A stretch of 7,557 nt of DNA, taken from NCBI GenBank assembly GCA_002170005.2, contig NHGT02000005.1, forward strand, positions 17,775 through 25,331, written 5' to 3'. Below, in pieces: positions 1-6,351 of the stretch. Positions within the stretch are counted from its first letter, which is position 1, and every line of letters starts with the position of its first letter. A model generated the notes under the pieces. The model was not told the DNA's origin. It saw nothing but the letters and a program-made list of their open reading frames with translations, and searched no databases. The DNA is from a bacterium TMED144 (GTDB lineage Bacteria > Fidelibacterota > Marinisomatia > Marinisomatales > TCS55). The position numbers were made by a program, and so were the translations under genes.

Positions 1-716
1 TTATGTTTCTTGCTGGAATCAATTTTACCCTTCATTTTAGAGCATTGGCCGGCAATTTAAAGTCTCATATTATGGATTATGAATTTAAAATCTATTTGAT
101 TTTGATTATTTTTGCTACTGTATTGATATTTTTAAACATCTCAAGCTCAGGGTACAATTGGTCGCATGATAATTTTTTAAAATCTCTTTTCCAATCAATT
201 GCAATTATGACTGGAACTGGTTATGCTAATGCTGATTATGAGTTATGGCCTTTCTTTTCACAGCTGTTATTGTTTTTTCTTATGTTTTTTGGGGCGATGG
301 GTGGTTCTACAAGCGGTGGATTAAAAATAGCTCGCATTATACTCCTTGTAAAATATGCTGCAACTGAAACTCGCAGAATGCTTCATTCTAGAGCAATTAT
401 ACCATTAAAAATCGGTCAGAGATCTATAGGGGATGACATAGTCAGAAATACCTTAGGTTTTTTCTTAATATATCTATCCATCTTTGTTTTAACTGCCTTG
501 GTTTTAGCATCATTTAACTTAGATTTAATATCAGCATTGGGAGCATCCGCATCTGCTATTGGAAATGTAGGACCTGCATTTGGTGCTTTTGGCCCTACAG
601 ACAGTTACGCATTGTTGCCGACAGCTGGTAAGTGGTTATTGAGTTTTTGTATGCTTCTAGGAAGATTGGAGATTTTTACAGTCATGGTCTTGTTTAGCAG
701 AACATTTAGGGAATAA
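1..716 (+). CDS. trkH: TrkH-family potassium uptake channel subunit, C-terminal part (5' truncated)
   Basis: This is the membrane pore subunit of a Trk/Ktr-type K+ uptake system; in this family it works with a cytoplasmic NAD(H)/nucleotide-binding TrkA subunit, which is not in view. The frame is open to the window edge, and the first Met (base 3) lies in the internal family motif M-x-L-A-G-I-N-F-x-L-H-F, so it is not the true start. About 237 residues remain of a family usually near 480, roughly the last two of four M1-P-M2 repeats. Visible landmarks, numbered from that Met: the third pore loop TGTGY (70-74) followed by YELWP, the glycine-rich GGSTSGGLKIAR (100-111), the fourth pore loop AIGNVGPAFG (185-194), and the family-typical ending GRLEIFTVMVLF (220-231). 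Several hydrophobic segments alternate with these loops. The TGTGY loop differs from the more usual TTTGF. The stop lies 3 bp before the crotonase gene. Family assignment is secure; trkH rather than a ktrB-like name is slightly less so. Confidence 0.93.
   Translation, partial: MFLAGINFTLHFRALAGNLKSHIMDYEFKIYLILIIFATVLIFLNISSSGYNWSHDNFLKSLFQSIAIMTGTGYANADYELWPFFSQLLLFFLMFFGAMGGSTSGGLKIARIILLVKYAATETRRMLHSRAIIPLKIGQRSIGDDIVRNTLGFFLIYLSIFVLTALVLASFNLDLISALGASASAIGNVGPAFGAFGPTDSYALLPTAGKWLLSFCMLLGRLEIFTVMVLFSRTFRE
708..712 (+). promoter_or_regulatory. Shine-Dalgarno sequence of the crotonase gene
   Basis: AGGGA ends 7 nt before the ATG at 720 and lies inside the last codons of the upstream trkH gene. 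Its spacing supports the ATG at 720 as the start and ribosome hand-over from trkH. Confidence 0.55.
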
Positions 717-719
717 TAT

Positions 720-1490
720 ATGTCAGTTATTAAATCAGTTTTAGAAAATAATATTGCTATTGTAACGATCGATAGGCCCGAAGCTTACAATGCCATGAAT
801 CCTAGTGTAATCGAAAGTCTAGAAAATCAAATAATTGAATTTATTAATGATGGTAATGTAGGAGTCATTATTATAACAGGTGAAGGGGATAAAGCATTTG
901 TCGCTGGTGCAGATATAAAAAGAATGAATGAAATGACACAACAAGAAGCGCTTGAATTTGGAAAGTCAGGTCAAAATCTCACCCTCACAATTGAAAATTC
1001 TTCTAAACCGATTATTGCAGCAGTCAATGGTTTTGCTTTAGGAGGAGGTTGCGAGATAAGTTTGGCGTGTCATATTCGCATTGCTAGTGAGAATGCCCAG
1101 TTTGGACAGCCTGAAGTTTTATTAGGTATTTTGCCTGGATGGGGCGGTACTCAGCGCTTGCCAAGGATAGTAGGAGTTGGGTTAGCTAACGAGTTAATCA
1201 CTACCGGAAGAAGAATTTCAGCTCAAGAAGCAAATGATATTGGCCTTGTAAATCATGTTGTCAAGCAAGATAAACTAATTCAAAAATGCAAAGAATTGTC
1301 CAATGAAATTTTGAAAAATGGCCCCAATGCGATAGCGAAGTCCTTGCAATGCATAAGATATGGAATCGGAAGAACCCTAGATGAAGGACTCTCATTTGAA
1401 GTGGAGGCATTTAGTAGTCTATTTGACAAACCTGAATCAAAAGAAGGTTTACTAGCATTCGTAGAAAAAAGAAAAGCAAATTTTAGATAA
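720..1490 (+). CDS. Enoyl-CoA hydratase/isomerase (crotonase superfamily)
   Basis: A cytoplasmic enzyme expected to add water across the 2,3 double bond of trans-enoyl-CoA, as in fatty-acid beta-oxidation or short-chain acyl-CoA metabolism. At 256 residues it is full length for a single-domain crotonase. Visible motifs: the CoA-binding / oxyanion-hole segment KAFVAGADIKRM (58-69), the second oxyanion-hole region NGFALGGGCE (103-112), QFGQPEVLLGILPGWGGTQR (127-146), and the C-terminal EGLLAFVEKRKANFR. Glu112 (in GGGCE) and Glu132 (in QPEV) are 20 residues apart. They align by eye with the two catalytic glutamates of rat mitochondrial enoyl-CoA hydratase (Glu144 and Glu164), so genuine hydratase activity is likely rather than isomerase-only or another crotonase chemistry. 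The exact substrate (crotonyl-CoA, methacrylyl-CoA, 3-hydroxybutyryl-CoA) cannot be read from sequence alone. The gene starts 3 bp after trkH, and its stop overlaps the nhaC start by 1 bp. No other beta-oxidation gene is present. Confidence 0.93.
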   Translation: MSVIKSVLENNIAIVTIDRPEAYNAMNPSVIESLENQIIEFINDGNVGVIIITGEGDKAFVAGADIKRMNEMTQQEALEFGKSGQNLTLTIENSSKPIIAAVNGFALGGGCEISLACHIRIASENAQFGQPEVLLGILPGWGGTQRLPRIVGVGLANELITTGRRISAQEANDIGLVNHVVKQDKLIQKCKELSNEILKNGPNAIAKSLQCIRYGIGRTLDEGLSFEVEAFSSLFDKPESKEGLLAFVEKRKANFR

Positions 1491-2926
1491 TGTCTCAAAT
1501 TAAGTCCCCGAGTATGCTGGATGCATTAGTGCCTATAATTTTTTTGATCATTCTTCTGACCTTATCGGTTTATCTATTTGGAGAGGATTCATCCTATGGA
1601 GCTAATCAAATAGCTTTAATTTTATCTGGTTGTTTAGCCTCAATAATTGGTTTAAAAAATGGCTACAGTTGGAAAACTATAGAAAAAGGAATTATAGATG
1701 GAATATCTTTAGGAATGGGCGCTATACTAATCTTATTAGCTGTTGGAGCATTGATAGGTACTTGGGTTATGTCTGGTACAGTCCCAGCTATGATTTATTA
1801 TGGTTTGAATATTATGTCTCCATCCATTTTTTATTTTGCTACTTGTATTATTTGTGCTTTATCAGCAATAAGTATAGGTAGTTCATGGACAGTTGCTGGT
1901 ACTTTGGGCGCAGCTCTAATGGGAATCTCTGTAGGTTTGGGTCTTTCTCCTGCAGTGACAGCAGGCGCAATTATTTCAGGTTCATATTTTGGAGATAAAA
2001 TGTCCCCGCTTTCAGATACAACTAACCTTGCTCCTGCAGTTGCAGGTACTGATCTTTTTACACACATTCGACATATGATATGGACGACGGGACCTAGCCT
2101 AGTAATATCGCTTGTCATTTTTTTGATTCTTGGTTTAAAATCTATCCCCTCTGGAAATGAATCTGGACTAATAGCAATTCAAGCAACTATGCTTGATTCA
2201 TTCAATATTAGTTTTTTGCTTTTTATTCCACTTTTCACTGTTTTTCTGCTGGCCTACAATAAAGTTCCAGCTTTTCCCACCGTTATGATCGGAGCGCTCT
2301 TAGGAGGTTTTTTTGCTGTAATTTTTCAACCAGATGCTGTCTCTAATTTTGTCTCGCGGCCAGAGTTATCCAAATTTTTAACAATGTTTTCCGGAGTTTG
2401 GATAGCGCTCTTTTCCGGTTTTCAATTTGAAAGCAACAATGCAATAGTTGACGATTTATTGAGCCGAGGTGGGATGATTAGCATGTTAAATCCAATTTGG
2501 CTTGTTATCTGCTCTTTAACATTTGGATCTGTTCTAGAGACGACAGGCCTTCTCAAAAAACTAGTCTCATCTTTATTATCATTTGTCAATTCCACCGCTT
2601 CATTAATAATAACAACCGTTGCAACATGTATTGGTATAAATATTGTAACAGCTGATCAATATATTGCAATTGTATTACCGGGTAGAATGTACAGAGGTGA
2701 ATTCAATCAAAGGAAACTAGCTCCTCAAAATTTATCAAGAACATTAGAGGATGGAGCAACAATAACTTCCCCTTTAATTCCATGGAATACCTGCGGTGCC
2801 TACATGTCTGCGGCACTGGGAGTTGCCACATTGTCATATTTGCCATTTTGCTTTTTCAATATTATTAATCCTTTTGTTGCTATTCTATTTGGTTTCTTGA
2901 ATTTTAAGATCATAAAAGATGAGTGA
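1490..2926 (+). CDS. nhaC: NhaC-family Na+/H+ antiporter
   Basis: A polytopic inner-membrane secondary transporter expected to exchange cytoplasmic Na+ for external H+, serving sodium and pH homeostasis. The 478 residues match the usual NhaC length. The protein is hydrophobic throughout, with many predicted membrane helices. The clearest family signature is GDKMSPLSDTTNLAP (168-182), followed by AGTDLFTHIRHM, the segment expected to help form the ion site. A second conserved stretch near the C-terminus reads ADQYIAIVLPGRMYRGEF, followed by ITSPLIPWNTCGAYM. The ATG overlaps the crotonase stop in a TAATG arrangement. I see no good Shine-Dalgarno sequence, so translation probably depends on coupling. 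A second Met at residue 9 is a less likely start. With TrkH upstream the block would couple K+ uptake to Na+ extrusion, a common need in saltwater bacteria. Related transporters of the wider superfamily exchange malate/lactate or amino acids, so substrate is inferred from family. Confidence 0.92.
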   Translation: MSQIKSPSMLDALVPIIFLIILLTLSVYLFGEDSSYGANQIALILSGCLASIIGLKNGYSWKTIEKGIIDGISLGMGAILILLAVGALIGTWVMSGTVPAMIYYGLNIMSPSIFYFATCIICALSAISIGSSWTVAGTLGAALMGISVGLGLSPAVTAGAIISGSYFGDKMSPLSDTTNLAPAVAGTDLFTHIRHMIWTTGPSLVISLVIFLILGLKSIPSGNESGLIAIQATMLDSFNISFLLFIPLFTVFLLAYNKVPAFPTVMIGALLGGFFAVIFQPDAVSNFVSRPELSKFLTMFSGVWIALFSGFQFESNNAIVDDLLSRGGMISMLNPIWLVICSLTFGSVLETTGLLKKLVSSLLSFVNSTASLIITTVATCIGINIVTADQYIAIVLPGRMYRGEFNQRKLAPQNLSRTLEDGATITSPLIPWNTCGAYMSAALGVATLSYLPFCFFNIINPFVAILFGFLNFKIIKDE

Positions 2927-2963
2927 TTTAACGTCCAATTGAGTATATTTTTTTTAATTTTTA

Positions 2964-2997
2964 TTGTATAATTTTTTAAAAAAATAAGTTATATTTG
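2964..2997 (+). promoter_or_regulatory. Candidate Bacteroidota-type promoter for the susCD pair
   Basis: TATATTTG at 2990-2997 matches the Bacteroidota primary-sigma -7 element TAnnTTTG exactly. A TTG at 2964-2966 could act as the -33 element, though the 23-bp gap is somewhat long. Transcription would start at about 3002-3005, inside the palindrome at 3001-3016, giving a leader of roughly 60 nt. The surrounding DNA is almost pure A/T, so chance matches are likely. An alternative sigma-70-like -10, TATAAA at 3028-3033, has no good -35 partner. Confidence 0.35.
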
Positions 2998-3000
2998 TAG

Positions 3001-3016
3001 GTTACATTAATGTAAC
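3001..3016 (+). promoter_or_regulatory. Perfect 16-bp palindrome, candidate operator upstream of susC
   Basis: GTTACATTAATGTAAC is identical to its own reverse complement. It can be read as 5-bp half-sites GTTAC/GTAAC around a 6-bp spacer, the same geometry as sites of dimeric helix-turn-helix regulators such as the CRP/FNR family. A second, outer inverted repeat, ATATTTGT (2991-2998) and ACAAATAT (3015-3022), partly overlaps it. It is the only G/C-containing symmetric element in an otherwise A/T-only stretch and lies 49 bp before the susC start codon. No regulator gene is in view, so the binding protein is unknown. Confidence 0.5.
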
Positions 3017-3036
3017 AAATATTTTTTTATAAATAA

Positions 3037-3053
3037 ATTAATCTATGATTAAT
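3037..3053 (+). repeat. ATTAAT pair around a 5-nt loop in the susC leader
   Basis: ATTAAT at 3037-3042 and again at 3048-3053 flank CTATG. Because ATTAAT is self-complementary, the pair can be a direct repeat or a weak 6-bp A/U hairpin ending exactly at the Shine-Dalgarno sequence. The same hexamer forms the centre of the palindrome at 3006-3011. It may be a regulator site, a weak leader structure, or chance in AT-rich DNA. Confidence 0.3.
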
Positions 3054-3061
3054 GGAGAGAG
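3054..3061 (+). promoter_or_regulatory. Shine-Dalgarno sequence of susC
   Basis: GGAGAGAG precedes the ATG at 3065, with the GGAG core 7 nt upstream. It fixes the start codon. It is also notable because many Bacteroidota genes lack such a sequence. Confidence 0.75.
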
Positions 3062-3064
3062 ATA

Positions 3065-6000
3065 ATGAATAAATGCAAACTAATTGTTCCATTTATGCTT
3101 TTACTTGCTTTCACTACTGCACAAACTATTGAGGGTACTGTTACTGACTCTGAAGGAAATGCATTAGTAGGAGCAAACGTTGTAGTTGATGGAACTTCAC
3201 TTGGTGCTGCAGCTGATAGCGATGGAAATTACATGATTGATGCAGGTTCTGTTCAGGGGCAAAGTGTTTCTGTAACAGCTACTTACATTGGTTACAGTAA
3301 TTTATCGCTAAATGTTGATGTACCTTCGGAGGGAACAGCAGAACTAAATTTTGCACTATCTATTGATGCTTTGAGCATGAAAGCAGTCAGTGTAACAGCC
3401 TTAGGTTTTGAAGCAAACAGAGACAAACAAGGTTCAACCAGTGTTTCTGTATCATCGGCTGATATGACACGCTCAGGAGAAGCGTTAGTAGCAAATTCTT
3501 TAGCTGCTAAGGCATCCAACGTTATTGTTAATTCAGTAAGTGGTGATGCGGGCGCTGGAACATCCATAAAAATTAGAGGCTCAAACACTATTTCTGGTGC
3601 AAGTCAACCTTTAATTGTAGTTGATGGAATGCCAATTAACAATTCACAGATTTATGGAAATTCAAGCCGTTTTGGAGGAGTTTCTCAACAATCAAGATTA
3701 AATGATATCAATGCTAACGACATCAAGTCAGTTGAAGTATTAAAAGGTGCATCTGCTGCATCATTATGGGGATCAAAGGCTGCCAATGGTGTAATTGTGA
3801 TCCAAACAAAAGACGGTTCAGTTGGTAGGATGAAAATGAGTTACAAAAGAACTGAATCCTTTGATGAAATTCATGATGAAATACCAAGACAAAGTACTTA
3901 TGGCCAAGGTAATAATGGTGTTTGGGGTGTAAAAGCGGAATCATGGGGTGATAAAATTGCTGATAGGTCAGGTGGCGAGGATACAGTTGACAAAACTAAG
4001 CCCTACTTTGTCTCTGAAGATGGGCAGTTTACTCAGTACACCATTACTCAAAAAAATTCTAAAGACACTTTTATTGATAAAAATCATGACCAGGTATTTA
4101 GAACTGGTAGATATACACAAGATGATTTTCAAATTTCAGGTGGCGATGCCAACAAAACTTATTTGTTTAGTTACAGTCGTCTTAATCAAGATGGAATAAT
4201 AAGAAATTCATATTATGACAGAGATAATGTGCGTTTGAATACAAAGTTTAGACTTTCTCCTAATGTTTCAATGTCTTCAAAAGTGGGTTATACATATTCT
4301 AGTTCAAATAGGCTCCAGAGAGGATCAAACGTGTCTGGTGTTATGTTGGGTTTTTTAAGGACTCCAGCTGACTTTGATAATGAGTATTATAAAGGTAGTT
4401 ATTGGAGTGGTGGTACCGAGAATACCGGAAGACATCGTGCTTACAGAAGATATGTTGGCGGTTCAAGTACAAACCCAATTTATAATAATCCTGGCTGGAC
4501 AATTAACGAGCAGAAAAATACTACCAGGGTTAATCGCGTCATTATGTCTAACGAAATGACCTATGAGCCAATGGAGGGTACTCAGGTTGTTTTAAGGCAA
4601 GGTCTTGATACATTTACAGATAATAGAGAAAGTTTCTATCCTATTGGAACTGCTGGATCATCTAGAAATTCTGGTGCGTTTGACTTGGCTAGGATTACCA
4701 ACAGAGAAACTAATTATGATCTAATTGCTCGTCAAAATCTAGAACTTGGTGTTGCTTCTATGGTTGCGACATTTGGTTTTAACACTAATGATAGAGTATA
4801 TAGTAGATCTTCATCATTCATTGATGGGTTTTTAGTTAATTCAGATAAATTCACAACTAATTTAAATACTGCTTCCGAGGCATCAGCGGTTGATAATGGC
4901 AGACTATTTTTACGTTCAAACAGACTCTATGGTGTGTTATCAATTGATGCACTAGATCAGTTCTTTTTGAATCTTTCTTTAGCTAACGAGACACACTCAA
5001 CTATTAGCGATGCATACAGCTACCCTGCAGTCGATCTTGCATACCAAGCTACCGATGTGGTTAGAGGATTTGCTCCTTTTGTGAGCTTTGCAAAACTTAG
5101 ATTGGCATGGGGGCAAGTAGGTGTAAGACCTGCTGCTCATCGTTTTGAAACTCTTGCTGAAAGTGGATTTAGTTACTCTTCGTATAGCGATCCAGTTTCT
5201 GTTGGTCAGTGGGGTGGTGGCTATCGAGTTGATAATAACAAAGGAAACGACAAATTAAAGCCCGAAGTAAAAACTGAAACTGAAATCGGCGCTGATCTTC
5301 GCTTTCTTGAAGATAGATTCTCTTTTGGCTTTACATATTATTCCAATGAAATTAATGATATGTTAATCTCAAGAACATTATCACCAACTTCAGGTTATTC
5401 ATCTCAATATGCAAATGCTGCTAAGATGAGCAACAAAGGTATTGAGCTTGATGGTTCATTTAACGTGTTAAGCAATCAGTCGTCATCTTTAGAGCTTAAC
5501 TTCAATTGGGCAACCAATGAAAATCTTGTTGAAGATCTTGCAGGTACAAAAGTGCTTAACCTAGCCGTAGGAAATGTTACCTCTGTCGCACTTGCTCCTA
5601 CTACAGATGAAAACGGAAATGTCACAAAGTACCCTATCGGTACCCTATGGGGTACAGGTTCCCAAACTGAGAATGGTAAGTGGGATGGAAAATTGATTTT
5701 GAATGATATTGGTTTCCCGCAGCTCACAACTTCTCTAATTGCTTTAGGTAATCCTAATCCAGATTGGAGAGGTACCCTAGGTTTGAATGCTCGATGGAAC
5801 AACTTTACAGTTAATATGTTATTTGAGCATTCTCAAGGCGGCCGTTATGCTCCTCGTACCCAATGGGTATTGAGAAGATTTGGAACCACAACCGATACAG
5901 ATAATGAAGTGACCCTTACTAAAGACCTTGTTAATGTAAAAGGTGTGACAGTTCCTGCTGGAACTACTGTGAGAGGATTTATCCATGACTTTGGTGGAGG

Positions 6001-6337
6001 TGATGTTCTTCTTGATGAAGCATGGTTCCGCCAGTCTATTGGTGGTGGTTTTGGTAATAACCAGGCTTACAATTTTGCTACTAAAGATGCAACATTTTCA
6101 CGCATTAGAGAATTATCATTATCATATCTCTTGAACAATGAAGCTCTAATGGCAACAACTGGTTTAAGCAATGTAACCTTTACTGCAACTGCAAGAAACT
6201 TATTTGCATGGTATAAAGAACTTGTCGGTGTTGATCCCGGAGTTCACGTTGGCGGTATTCAAACCGGAAGTGGTTTGGATTATTTCCAAAATCCAAGCAC
6301 AAAGTCATTCTTGTTCTCAGTTTCAGCGAACTTTTAA
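3065..6337 (+). CDS. SusC/RagA-family TonB-dependent outer-membrane transporter
   Basis: The barrel of a SusCD-type importer, which moves oligosaccharides, peptides or other nutrients across the outer membrane using TonB energy. The 1090 residues are normal for the family. Domains in order: signal peptide 1-19 with likely cleavage at TTA|Q; a carboxypeptidase-regulatory-like beta-sandwich (about 21-105; IEGTVTDSEGNALVGANV, DSDGNYMI); the SusC linker VTALGFEANRDKQG (110-123); a plug domain (about 124-250) with IRGSNTISG (170-178), VVDGMPI (185-191) and VEVLKGASAASLWGSKAANG (223-242); then a beta-barrel to the C-terminus. Typical barrel motifs are FQISGGDANKTY, LKPEVKTETEIGADL, AAKMSNKGIELDG, NPNPDWRGTLGLNARW and TATARNLFAWYK. 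The final residue is Phe (SVSANF), the usual C-terminal signature for beta-barrel assembly. A good Shine-Dalgarno sequence supports the start. The SusD partner follows after 14 bp. The substrate cannot be inferred: no degradative enzyme is adjacent, and barrel loops vary too much between relatives. Confidence 0.95.
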   Translation: MNKCKLIVPFMLLLAFTTAQTIEGTVTDSEGNALVGANVVVDGTSLGAAADSDGNYMIDAGSVQGQSVSVTATYIGYSNLSLNVDVPSEGTAELNFALSIDALSMKAVSVTALGFEANRDKQGSTSVSVSSADMTRSGEALVANSLAAKASNVIVNSVSGDAGAGTSIKIRGSNTISGASQPLIVVDGMPINNSQIYGNSSRFGGVSQQSRLNDINANDIKSVEVLKGASAASLWGSKAANGVIVIQTKDGSVGRMKMSYKRTESFDEIHDEIPRQSTYGQGNNGVWGVKAESWGDKIADRSGGEDTVDKTKPYFVSEDGQFTQYTITQKNSKDTFIDKNHDQVFRTGRYTQDDFQISGGDANKTYLFSYSRLNQDGIIRNSYYDRDNVRLNTKFRLSPNVSMSSKVGYTYSSSNRLQRGSNVSGVMLGFLRTPADFDNEYYKGSYWSGGTENTGRHRAYRRYVGGSSTNPIYNNPGWTINEQKNTTRVNRVIMSNEMTYEPMEGTQVVLRQGLDTFTDNRESFYPIGTAGSSRNSGAFDLARITNRETNYDLIARQNLELGVASMVATFGFNTNDRVYSRSSSFIDGFLVNSDKFTTNLNTASEASAVDNGRLFLRSNRLYGVLSIDALDQFFLNLSLANETHSTISDAYSYPAVDLAYQATDVVRGFAPFVSFAKLRLAWGQVGVRPAAHRFETLAESGFSYSSYSDPVSVGQWGGGYRVDNNKGNDKLKPEVKTETEIGADLRFLEDRFSFGFTYYSNEINDMLISRTLSPTSGYSSQYANAAKMSNKGIELDGSFNVLSNQSSSLELNFNWATNENLVEDLAGTKVLNLAVGNVTSVALAPTTDENGNVTKYPIGTLWGTGSQTENGKWDGKLILNDIGFPQLTTSLIALGNPNPDWRGTLGLNARWNNFTVNMLFEHSQGGRYAPRTQWVLRRFGTTTDTDNEVTLTKDLVNVKGVTVPAGTTVRGFIHDFGGGDVLLDEAWFRQSIGGGFGNNQAYNFATKDATFSRIRELSLSYLLNNEALMATTGLSNVTFTATARNLFAWYKELVGVDPGVHVGGIQTGSGLDYFQNPSTKSFLFSVSANF

Positions 6338-6345
6338 GAGAGGAT
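6338..6345 (+). promoter_or_regulatory. Shine-Dalgarno sequence of the susD-like gene
   Basis: GAGAGGAT fills most of the 14-bp gap between the two genes. Its AGGA core ends 7 nt before the ATG at 6352. It supports that start codon and indicates strong independent initiation within the same transcript. Confidence 0.7.
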
Positions 6346-6351
6346 AGCATA

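Noticed and set aside
1831..2118. Reverse-strand open frame of 95 codons inside nhaC
   Set aside because: It lies opposite a well-supported membrane protein gene, has no recognisable motifs, and is best explained as a shadow frame.
2904..2955. Possible intrinsic terminator after nhaC: TTAA(G)ATCA / TGATTTAA inverted repeat followed by a T8 run at 2948-2955
   Set aside because: The stem is A/T-rich with a bulge and overlaps the end of the nhaC coding sequence, and the T-run begins about 16 nt after the stem. It does not look like a functional rho-independent terminator.
2972..2983. TTTTTTAAAAAA palindrome in the intergenic gap
   Set aside because: A homopolymer junction like this is expected by chance in almost pure A/T DNA. 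It might bend DNA or act as an UP-like element, but there is nothing specific to support that.
3065..3124. Cys4 in the SusC signal peptide considered as a lipobox
   Set aside because: The Cys is before the hydrophobic core rather than at its end, so it cannot be a lipoprotein cleavage site. A standard signal peptide ending at TTA|Q fits better.
5476..5802. Reverse-strand open frame of 108 codons inside susC
   Set aside because: It is antisense to conserved SusC barrel motifs, with no Shine-Dalgarno context or recognisable family features. Other antisense and out-of-frame stretches at 1280-1498, 1630-1881, 3292-3588, 3723-3944, 3948-4199 and 4374-4559 were dismissed for the same reason.
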